The notes beneath the pieces are model-generated. The model was given only the letters and a program-made list of their open reading frames with translations, made no database searches and had not been told where the DNA came from. A stretch of DNA of 20,734 nt. Source: JBDNFP01 sp041689775 (lineage in GTDB: Bacteria > Bacteroidota > Bacteroidia > Cytophagales > Spirosomataceae). How positions within the stretch are numbered: position 1 is the stretch's first letter; each line of letters begins with the position of its first letter. A program made the position numbers and the translations under genes. The stretch is from positions 1-20,734 of the forward strand of contig JBDNFP010000090.1 of NCBI GenBank assembly GCA_041689775.1. Reading direction: 5' to 3'. Below, piece after piece: positions 1-6,580 of the stretch.

Positions 1-17
1 CATCAACAAACACTATT

Positions 18-1274
18 TCAAAACAGGAACATATGGCGACTCCGTCGCTGAATGATCAACCCTTTATAGACACTACCGTATTCTCTAACAGATCTATGAT
101 GAAAGCGTACAGCCCCGTAAATGGCTTCATCAAAGATAGGACGACTAAGTAAAGTATCACACTCTTTGTCATTCCAATCATACAGGATGGATGTTGCATC
201 AATTCCCCCGGAATCACTACTTCTGTTTTCAGTGTCTGGTATTTTAATTACTGATTCGTTTAATAATGAGCAGGCTGTCGCAAGCAACTGCACACCTTTG
301 CGTGCTTTTTCACTAGTAAGTAAATTAGTCACAGCACGATCCTGATCTCTTTCTCGAATTCGCCTATTAATGCTGTTTTTCATTAAGTCAAGGCGAGTTC
401 CTATTTGATGCTTTTCGTTCCAATAGCCGAGGAGCTCGTCTAAATCTTGCGGACGCGTAGTAAACGTCCAGGCATCTTGTTTGTCAATTTCTTCCAAAAA
501 CCTTGCCTCATCACTAATGCCCTTCGCTTTTACAAAGATTTTTACTTGCTCCTTGGTCAAGTCATTTAAGGAACATACTTTAAAGCCTGAATTCTCTTTT
601 GCTAGGGATTGAGTAGCATATTTTGCGTCAGAGCTATCCAAAGCCTCAAACAGGTTCTCTTTAATCCTCCCACCTTTGGTATCCTCAAAGCTATCTAAAT
701 CATCTATCTTACGAGATTCATTGAATGGAAGCTGAGTATTACAGAGACGCAGATCGGTCATTGGCCTCCAAGCTGTAATTCTTGAAGTAATAATAATATG
801 AACCCTTTGAAGAGCAGGAGATGTACCTACACTCAGCTTTCTAATGGCTCTTTCAAAGTCTTTTGGGTCTTTAAGTCTTGCTTCATCAACAGAGTCGAGT
901 AATAGCCAACCTTCATCATTTGAACTGAGCCAACTCTGGAATTCATTAGATGTTCCAACTTCAAAAGAAATTTCCAGACCACCAACGATGTGTTCTAAGC
1001 GTAAAAAGAAAGCTGCCTTGCCCTCTAATCGCAGTTTTGTAGTAGTATATCGAATTTCTTGCGTCTTACCTGCTCCCGCCTCTGCTAGCACAATTGACCG
1101 TGGTTCATTTAATAGTTCTTCCCAACTCAAATTTCTGCCAAAATAATTGCCGGGAGCATCAGCAATATTTACGTCGTCGCTCTTGGCTTCATTGCTGTAA
1201 TCAGCCGATAATTGATGTAATGTGCGGTTGAGCTCTATGAAATTCTCCACGGTATAAATATGATGTTCTGGCAA
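18..1274 (-). CDS. NACHT/STAND-type P-loop NTPase, apparently truncated at the C-terminus
   Basis: The 418-residue product is a predicted cytoplasmic ATPase of the NACHT/STAND class, a family of nucleotide-driven switches often used in bacterial anti-phage defence. Visible motifs are Walker A AEAGAGKT (residues 64-71), Walker B LLLDSVDEA (124-132), a sensor-1-like IIITSR (160-165), and the late helical-domain motif FHHRSVREY (391-399). In relatives I know from memory, that last motif runs on into a leucine/alanine-rich helix (EYLAA) and then a long C-terminal sensor region. Here the reading frame gives unrelated residues and stops 19 residues later, so the protein has the motor but no visible recognition or effector domain. 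The ATG start follows an in-frame TAG seven codons upstream. Base composition is A+T-rich compared with the SusC/D loci, which suggests acquisition by transfer. It could be a real short protein, but a decayed 3' end is more likely. The NTPase class is well supported; the biological role is inference. Confidence 0.75.
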   Translation of the reverse strand: MPEHHIYTVENFIELNRTLHQLSADYSNEAKSDDVNIADAPGNYFGRNLSWEELLNEPRSIVLAEAGAGKTQEIRYTTTKLRLEGKAAFFLRLEHIVGGLEISFEVGTSNEFQSWLSSNDEGWLLLDSVDEARLKDPKDFERAIRKLSVGTSPALQRVHIIITSRITAWRPMTDLRLCNTQLPFNESRKIDDLDSFEDTKGGRIKENLFEALDSSDAKYATQSLAKENSGFKVCSLNDLTKEQVKIFVKAKGISDEARFLEEIDKQDAWTFTTRPQDLDELLGYWNEKHQIGTRLDLMKNSINRRIRERDQDRAVTNLLTSEKARKGVQLLATACSLLNESVIKIPDTENRSSDSGGIDATSILYDWNDKECDTLLSRPIFDEAIYGAVRFHHRSVREYGSVYKGLIIQRRSRHMFLF

Positions 1275-1554
1275 TGATAAATTTTTTGAAAACCTATCCG
1301 CTCGCCCTTGCCGGGTTGAACTTGATATGCGCTAAGGGAGGTATCATCCAGCGTTTAAAGCGAGAACAATACAACAAAAAAATCCGATAAAATCCCATCA
1401 CTACCCTTCCTCCCCATCCCGCAAAATTCCCTCATCTGCCAGAATACGTTGCAAAGGGTATGCTCGTCAAAAAGTGGTACTTCCTGAGTGCAGTTATAGA
1501 CTTCCAGGCGGTGACTTGGGCAGATCAGGAGGGTTTTGCGGCTTGGAGTACAGA

Positions 1555-1857
1555 TCAAAATTTAATCGCAATCTCCAAGTGCCCACCCAAGCCCATCTCC
1601 ACAATTTTTTGGAGGGTAGATAGGTGAACCTCTTTCAGGTTATTTTCGATTTTGGAAATGTACCCTTTGTTGGTTCCGCATTTTTCGGCGAGACCTTCCT
1701 GCGTCATTCCTTTTTTGATCCTTGCCTGCTGGATCACATCCCCCAGCCGGAAAGCTTCGTATCCTTTCTCGAACTTTTCCCGTTTGGTTGTTCCTTCTTT
1801 TCCGTATTCCTCTTTGATCAATTGATCCAATGATTTCAGGTTACTTTTCTCTTTCAT
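1555..1857 (-). CDS. XRE-family HTH antitoxin, HigA-like
   Basis: This 100-residue DNA-binding protein is the probable antitoxin of a HigBA-type (toxin-first) toxin-antitoxin pair. A charged N-terminal arm (residues 1-38) precedes an XRE/Cro helix-turn-helix at about 39-92. The recognition segment TQEGLAEKCGTNKGYISKIE (52-71) has the family's usual spacing. Its ATG at 1857-1855 overlaps the 3' end of the toxin frame by 17 bases, the translational-coupling layout normal for these loci. The family normally neutralises the toxin and represses the shared promoter. Here the gene is intact while the toxin is broken, so it may survive as a plain repressor or as an anti-toxin against related elements. 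The HTH call is firm. The pairing rests on order, overlap and the recognisable toxin remnant. Confidence 0.85.
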   Translation of the reverse strand: MKEKSNLKSLDQLIKEEYGKEGTTKREKFEKGYEAFRLGDVIQQARIKKGMTQEGLAEKCGTNKGYISKIENNLKEVHLSTLQKIVEMGLGGHLEIAIKF

Positions 1858-2191
1858 ATTCCTGCTTGAATACTAATGCTTTTCCAATTCCAGACTTTGG
1901 GGTTTTCTGGGACTTCTTCTGAAAGCCGTTCGCTACTACGATAAGTTTACCTTCATCAAAAAATCGGATCGCCAACTCGGCAGAAAATCCGAAAGGCATC
2001 ACTCCCCAATTTGACTCTAATTTCGTATAGGCCATCAGTACCTTCCATGTGCTTAAGATACTCCTCGGACACCCCTGCTTGTGATTCAATGAGCCTAAAA
2101 GTCCAAATGATTTTGTCTTTTGGTTCTGTTTACTGAGAAAGTTAGTAAACTAGTTTTTGTACAGATAGACGGATCTGATTTTTTCGTTCAT
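1841..2191 (-). pseudogene. HigB/Gp49-like RelE-superfamily toxin, broken
   Basis: Reading across frames gives a toxin of about 116 residues of the Gp49-like HigB family, which are ribosome-dependent mRNA nucleases. Segment 1 starts at ATG 2191-2189 with MNEKIRSVYLYKN, then hits TAG at 2152-2150 where relatives usually have tyrosine, and continues as FTNFLSKQNQ. A one-base loss near 2117-2122 shifts the frame to segment 2, which contains DKIIWTFRLIES, YLKHMEGTDGLYEIRVKLG and AFRIFC. Then 16 extra bases (1979-1964) shift it back to segment 3, which starts FFDEGKLIVVANGFQKK and ends EYEREK. Removing those 16 bases joins IFC directly to FFDEG, the family's normal continuation. Segments 1 and 3 share one frame. 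The only open stretch starts at a TTG at 2089 and is out of frame for the middle of the protein, so it is not a real start. Three separate lesions make a single sequencing error unlikely. Confidence 0.8.
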
Positions 2192-2307
2192 ACAACGTAA
2201 AAATAAACAAAGTTGTCCGATTGAAGAACTCAGGAGAAACAATTTTCTCATTCAGGAATACTATCTTTTCATAGGGTTAGAAGGCCTATACAAGCCTTCA
2301 CGACCAT

Positions 2308-2763
2308 CTACTTCCTCACATATTCAACCGAATACCCCACGGGTAGCTTGGGTACCAACACGAAGTTGCCTTTTCCGTCTACGGGGGAAGAGCGTTTGCA
2401 GTAGCGTTCGGTTATGGTGTAGACTACCTTTTCATTCGCTTCGTCGATCTGGACGTTGCGTAAGTAGGTACTATTCGTTCCCTTATTTACGGTACTCAAT
2501 CCCAGAATATCGTATCGTTTAAAATCAATACTTTCCAGATTCCCGGCGCAGCAGTAATCAAAAACCTGTCGGTACTCAGCATCCTGGGTGATGTGTATCC
2601 CGGAGCGACTGAGGTCCCCTATATTTTGCTGATAAGCCAGATAGCGACCATCCCCGATAAGCCGAACCACGATGCCCGCTATTTCGTCATTGGGTTTTTC
2701 GTTGTAAATGGGCTTTTCGCAGGACCATAAAAGGAGAGGAAGAAAACATAATAGTTTTCTCAT
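2308..2763 (-). CDS. Small lipoprotein of unknown function
   Basis: The 151-residue protein has a lipoprotein signal peptide: MRKLL, a hydrophobic core, and a lipobox LLWSC with the lipid-bearing cysteine at residue 15. It is therefore predicted to be a membrane-anchored periplasmic or surface protein. The mature part is polar, with a paired cysteine (DYCCAGN, about residues 70-75) and another cysteine near the C-terminus (RYCKRSS), which could form a disulphide outside the cytoplasm. I recognise no domain. It stands alone: 117 bases separate it from the toxin-antitoxin locus and about 260 from the next gene upstream, which ends in its own terminator. A weak 6-bp stem (2280-2285 with 2294-2299) lies just after the stop codon but has no U-tract. 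Gene reality is well supported by the signal peptide and the lack of any competing frame; the function is unknown. Confidence 0.75.
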   Translation of the reverse strand: MRKLLCFLPLLLWSCEKPIYNEKPNDEIAGIVVRLIGDGRYLAYQQNIGDLSRSGIHITQDAEYRQVFDYCCAGNLESIDFKRYDILGLSTVNKGTNSTYLRNVQIDEANEKVVYTITERYCKRSSPVDGKGNFVLVPKLPVGYSVEYVRK

Positions 2764-2960
2764 TGCGTGGTAGTTAAGTAGCTATTATATTTCTACAAAT
2801 ATTTGATAGACAATGAATTACATAATATTTTTACTGAATTAGTGATCAAAAAAAAGCTAATGACTGACAGCTGATAGCCAACAGCTCCAAAATAGCTTTT
2901 AACCTACCACCAAGAGGGTTGGATGTACCAAATGGTTGGAATAGCTTTGTGAAAAATACA

Positions 2961-2999
2961 AATAAAAACCCCGCTTCAAGAATAAGATCGAAGCGGGGT
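2961..2999 (-). terminator. Rho-independent terminator of the SGNH/PVC cytochrome gene
   Basis: A perfect 10-bp G+C-rich stem pairs ACCCCGCTTC (2968-2977) with GAAGCGGGGT (2990-2999) across a 12-base loop. Read on the minus strand it is followed by TTTTTATT. It lies 22 bases past the stop codon of the gene ending at 3022, which fits the end of that transcript. Confidence 0.9.
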
Positions 3000-3021
3000 A
3001 AAACAAACAAATCCAATTAAG

Positions 3022-6000
3022 TTACTTTTCCATTGGATATTCCTCCAACAGTTTCGCTGGTTTGTAGAACATGCCATCTTTTTCTGTTGTGGCCCGTACC
3101 TGCTTCACTTTTTCTGGCGAAATGACGGATGCATCGTTTCCAAACGATTTCCGTACGTAGGTTAGTACGGCGGCTACTTCTCGGTCGTTGAGCATACCAC
3201 CAAAGGGGGTCATGGGTACTTGTCCGGCGTATGCTTTGCCACCTATTTCCATAGGGCCCATCAGGCCTTTTAGCACTATTTTGATCAATCGCTCCTCACT
3301 GCCCGTTACCCATTTGGTACCAGCCAGCGGAGGGAAGCCAGAGGCTGAAAGACCCAGGCCGTCGGGTTGGTGACAGGTATTGCAGTAGCCATCACGAGCG
3401 TATATTTCCTTACCCGTCTTGAAGAGTTCCAGGTCGTTGCCTTTGAGTTTGGTTGCTTGCACAAACTCCCGCTTTTTCTGGGTGAATTCACCCCTTAGGT
3501 GGGCGTCGGTTGTTTCGTAAGCTTTTTCCATCCAGTCGTCCACCGGTTTCTTCCTAGCCTCGGTTAGGATGGCAAGTCCTTTATCCTTTTCTAGCCACGA
3601 GCCCGCCACAACGGCTTCCAAACGTACCCGGCCCTGAGGGTCACTCGCGGCTTTGGTCAGCAAGGCTGCCTGATCGGGTAATTGGTGGCCCGTATAGCGC
3701 ACTACGCGCACCGCGCCAGCGCGGGCGCGGTAGTCTTTGGCGTTCAGCATTTGCCGGAGTAGTTTCTGGTCCACCTTATCCAATCCCCAGGTAGTCCATA
3801 GTGCTTCCAATACGTGGTGCTCATATCTCGGGTCGTTTTTGTCGAGCGAGGCCACCCACTTAGTAATCTTGGGTAGTACTTCGCTTGCTTTCCGTCCGCG
3901 TAGCTCACGTTGGGTACGGTAGCGGGTACGGTACTCGGGTAATTTCAGGTTTTCCAATAGTTGCTCTACGGTTGCACCGTCTACCTTGGCGGGGGTTACC
4001 AACGGGCGTGAAGGGTAGGTAATGCGGTAGATACGGCCGTGGACGTGGTCGCGCAACGGGTCACGGGCGTTGTGTTGCATGTGGCCGATCAGGATGTTGT
4101 GCCAGTCGATGAAATACAACGAACCATCGGGGGCAAACTCCATATCGACGGGGCGGAAGTTGCGGTCATCGCCTTTTACCAGATCCATCACGAAGTTGCT
4201 CTTATACCCCGTACCGTCGTCTTTCAAGGAGTGCATTTTCATGCCCAGAAAACCAATGGTATTGTTGATAAGGAAGTTACCTTGCACATCATCCGGAAAG
4301 TGACGACTGGAAACGAATTCCAAGCCGGACGTGGGGCGAACTCTTTGGTCTTCCTGAATCAGCTGTTTCGACTTATCCATCGACTCGCCGTACATGGGTT
4401 TTACGCTACCGGGTAGCATCCAGCGCACGTCGGGGCTGGATGTTTCGGCAAAGATCTGCTGGCCCCATTCGTCAAAGGCAATACCCCAAGGGTTCGGTAT
4501 AGGCAACTGGGCAACGCGCTCTAGCTTATGAAGCTGTGGTGCGTAGCGATAAAAACCTCCGTTGGTAGCACGTACAGTACCGTAGGATGTTTCGACATTG
4601 GTATGCAAAAATACGCCTTCGCCCATGTAGATAGCTCCGGAAGGATCGGACGTATAAGCACTGATTTCGTGGTGGGTATCGTGGTCGTCAAAGCCACTCA
4701 TCAGGATTGTCTCTTTATCGGCCTTGTCGTCACCATTTGTATCGGTGTACAACATTAGGTTAGTACCCTGCGATACGTAAACTCCCTCGGGGGACAGTTC
4801 AAAACCAACCGGCACGTGCAGGCCGTCTTTGAAGATAGTCTGCTTGTCGGCTTTGCCGTCGTTGTTGGTATCTTCAAAAATGATAATCTTGTCGTTTGGC
4901 TTGCTGTCGCCGGGCTTGTAGTGCGGATAGGTAGGCATGGTTACTACCCATAGGCGGCCCTTGTTGTCAAAGGTCATCTGCACAGGATTAGCCAAATCGG
5001 GGAACTGCTCCTCGGAAGCAAACAGCTCAATTTTATAGCCAAGAGGGGTTTTTAACTTGTTCAAAGCCTCTTGCCCGTAGAGGTAGGTGAGGCTACCGTT
5101 GGCTTCGGGATTAAAGTTGGTTTTTACGGGAGGCAGGGGACGAGTGCGTTGATCGGCGGCCGCAAGATTGAAGTTCTGATTCTCAAAATTACTGGCGGTT
5201 ACCCACACCAACGTATCACGGTTGGCGGTCATTTGCCGGATCTTCTCGATTTCCTGAGGGTAGTTGTCTGAGCCAAAGGGATTGTAACGGCGTCCCCAGG
5301 CGTGTACACCATTGGGTATTTTATAGTCGTTGTGCCAAAACCAGTTTTTGTCCATCACGGCATTGTACACCGCCTGACGGTTTACGCCTGATTTGGGTTG
5401 CTCTTTTCCAAAAAGCTGGTCGGCTAATAGCACTCCCAGTTTTCCGTAGCCCTTTTCATTTAGTTGGGAGCCGTCAATGGTGAGGGGATCCGCGCTCTCG
5501 GCGTACCATTTCTTGGAGGGAGCAAAAGCATCCACAAAGAGAACGTCGTTCTTGTCGGCTACTTCTTTAATAGCTTTGGTATAAAGCGCGAGGTTTTCGT
5601 TCTCCTTCTTGCCATTAGGTACATCCACCTTGTCGGAAATATCCTCAAAGGCAATGGGCGATACGAGGGCGAGTTGCGGCGCTGTGCTACCGTTGTAGCG
5701 CTTTGTCTTAGAATGTTTTACAAAAGCATCCAATTCGGCTTTGAAGTTTTCCAGTCCGGCGGGTCCCTGAAAGGACTCGCTGAACCCAAAGAAGCCAACC
5801 ACAATATCGGCTTTCAAACGGGTAAGCCATTCATCGTCGGTAGGAAAGAAGCCCTCACTTGCCGATGGGTTGGCGAGTTCGGTCTGAAACTTCTCTGCTC
5901 CTGGAAACGCCCAGGGGTTGTTGCGGGCCGAACGGGGTCGGAAACCGGGGGTATCACCCGGATCACACATGTTGCGCACAAACAGCTGTTGCTCGGGATA

Positions 6001-6198
6001 GCGTGAGTGCATCTCCGTTTCGAAATGATCGTAGTTGATCATGCGTGAACCAAGATTGCCGCCTACCAGAAAAATGCGGGAGCCCTGTTCAATTTTAAGT
6101 GGTTCAGTCTGAGTAAACTTAAAGGCGCTGAAAAGCAGGAAAGCCAGAGTGAAAAAAATAATTAAGCTTCCGAGGCCTTTTTTGACGGGTTTTGACAT
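3022..6198 (-). CDS. Secreted SGNH-like / PVC beta-propeller / cytochrome c fusion protein
   Basis: This 1058-residue exported protein probably works in the periplasm or at the cell surface as an oxidoreductase with a haem group. A signal sequence or anchor spans residues 8-28. An SGNH-hydrolase-like domain follows at about 40-265 (RNMCDPGDTPGFRP 75-88, FFGFSES 136-142, DGSQLN 242-247). A PVC-type membrane-bound dehydrogenase propeller covers about 385-730, including calcium-loop-like DTNNDGKADK (443-452) and DTNGDDKADK (486-495). A helical, HEAT-like stretch runs at about 740-900. A C-terminal cytochrome c domain has haem site CNTCH (939-943) and a likely axial Met996 in VPMTPFG. The SGNH part appears degenerate: no GDS serine is visible in block I, and Gln245 sits where the catalytic His is expected. 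The gene is a single unit with its own terminator, downstream of susD1 but separated by a strong hairpin. Domain order is clear; the substrate is unknown. Confidence 0.9.
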   Translation of the reverse strand: MSKPVKKGLGSLIIFFTLAFLLFSAFKFTQTEPLKIEQGSRIFLVGGNLGSRMINYDHFETEMHSRYPEQQLFVRNMCDPGDTPGFRPRSARNNPWAFPGAEKFQTELANPSASEGFFPTDDEWLTRLKADIVVGFFGFSESFQGPAGLENFKAELDAFVKHSKTKRYNGSTAPQLALVSPIAFEDISDKVDVPNGKKENENLALYTKAIKEVADKNDVLFVDAFAPSKKWYAESADPLTIDGSQLNEKGYGKLGVLLADQLFGKEQPKSGVNRQAVYNAVMDKNWFWHNDYKIPNGVHAWGRRYNPFGSDNYPQEIEKIRQMTANRDTLVWVTASNFENQNFNLAAADQRTRPLPPVKTNFNPEANGSLTYLYGQEALNKLKTPLGYKIELFASEEQFPDLANPVQMTFDNKGRLWVVTMPTYPHYKPGDSKPNDKIIIFEDTNNDGKADKQTIFKDGLHVPVGFELSPEGVYVSQGTNLMLYTDTNGDDKADKETILMSGFDDHDTHHEISAYTSDPSGAIYMGEGVFLHTNVETSYGTVRATNGGFYRYAPQLHKLERVAQLPIPNPWGIAFDEWGQQIFAETSSPDVRWMLPGSVKPMYGESMDKSKQLIQEDQRVRPTSGLEFVSSRHFPDDVQGNFLINNTIGFLGMKMHSLKDDGTGYKSNFVMDLVKGDDRNFRPVDMEFAPDGSLYFIDWHNILIGHMQHNARDPLRDHVHGRIYRITYPSRPLVTPAKVDGATVEQLLENLKLPEYRTRYRTQRELRGRKASEVLPKITKWVASLDKNDPRYEHHVLEALWTTWGLDKVDQKLLRQMLNAKDYRARAGAVRVVRYTGHQLPDQAALLTKAASDPQGRVRLEAVVAGSWLEKDKGLAILTEARKKPVDDWMEKAYETTDAHLRGEFTQKKREFVQATKLKGNDLELFKTGKEIYARDGYCNTCHQPDGLGLSASGFPPLAGTKWVTGSEERLIKIVLKGLMGPMEIGGKAYAGQVPMTPFGGMLNDREVAAVLTYVRKSFGNDASVISPEKVKQVRATTEKDGMFYKPAKLLEEYPMEK

Positions 6199-6510
6199 GT
6201 TGTTCGTACTTAGATAGGTGTTAGGAATTAGGTTGTCAGGTATTAGGGTTTATTTAGTTGTAAATCAAATTTTTATGACTCCAAAAGGTACATTAACTAT
6301 GCCGAATTATAATATGTTATATTATTTTCTATAAAGTTTTAATGCAGAATTAGTTAGTATAATAAATTTAGTCAAATACATGGTTACTATTTTCTATATC
6401 AAATACTTAAAAAAGCTGACGGCCGGGCGGCGTTCCGCAACAAGCAAATAGTCATCAACTGCTTAAACGCGGTGCTACACTGTTCCTTACAAAGCAATAT
6501 GGGTACTGTA
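6199..6510. other. A+T-rich intergenic region upstream of the cytochrome fusion gene
   Basis: No gene is visible on either strand. The part nearest the 6198 start codon is a TTAGG-rich stretch (6211-6250). Bases 6255-6415 are strongly A+T-rich and probably hold the promoter, but I could not find a clean match to the Bacteroidota TAnnTTTG minus-7 consensus. Bases 6418-6487 are abruptly G+C-richer (starting gacggccgggcggcg) and I see no structure or coding pattern in them. Confidence 0.6.
6211..6250. repeat. TTAGG-rich degenerate repeat, copy 1
   Basis: Irregular units of the type (t)tagg occur here: tagataggtgttagg (6211-6225), aattagg (6226-6232) and attagggtt (6242-6250). On the coding strand they read as CCTAA units, 13-52 bases upstream of the ATG of the cytochrome fusion gene. 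Similar stretches occur at 11599-11630 and 18746-18770. Confidence 0.55.
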
Positions 6511-6552
6511 TATACCCCGAAAGCATCTTTAAAAAGATGCTTTCGGGGTATA
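6511..6552. terminator. Long perfect hairpin after susD1, probable terminator or mRNA 3' end
   Basis: A perfect 20-bp inverted repeat pairs 6511-6530 with 6533-6552 around a two-base centre (in RNA the tip would open to about four bases). It sits 28 bases beyond the susD1 stop codon, where the end of locus 1 is expected. The only T-rich run next to it (tattttta, 6551-6558) is on the plus-strand side. On the minus-strand transcript the hairpin lacks a U-tract, so it may stabilise or define an RNA 3' end, or block antisense transcription, rather than act as a classical terminator. Confidence 0.65.
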
Positions 6553-6580
6553 TTTTTATAAATAATTTTAAGATTGTAAA

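Noticed and set aside
1355..1558. 67-codon minus-strand frame after the antitoxin gene
   Set aside because: It starts at TTG inside the antitoxin stop region, has no recognisable motif and a composition unlike a folded protein. I treat 1275-1554 as non-coding.
1841..2089. 82-codon frame from a TTG start taken as a complete toxin
   Set aside because: Its first 50 residues are out of frame with the conserved toxin sequence, which is readable in the neighbouring frame. Only the last 40 residues are genuine.
2850..2895. Imperfect repeat gctaatgactgacagctgat and following bases
   Set aside because: The CAGCT/GATAGC units are too few and degenerate to call a repeat or hairpin with confidence.
4039..4416. 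125-codon plus-strand frame
   Set aside because: It is antisense to the propeller-coding region, where domain motifs fix the minus-strand frame.
5464..6006. 180-codon plus-strand frame
   Set aside because: It is antisense to the well-supported SGNH domain of the cytochrome fusion gene and shows no motif of its own.
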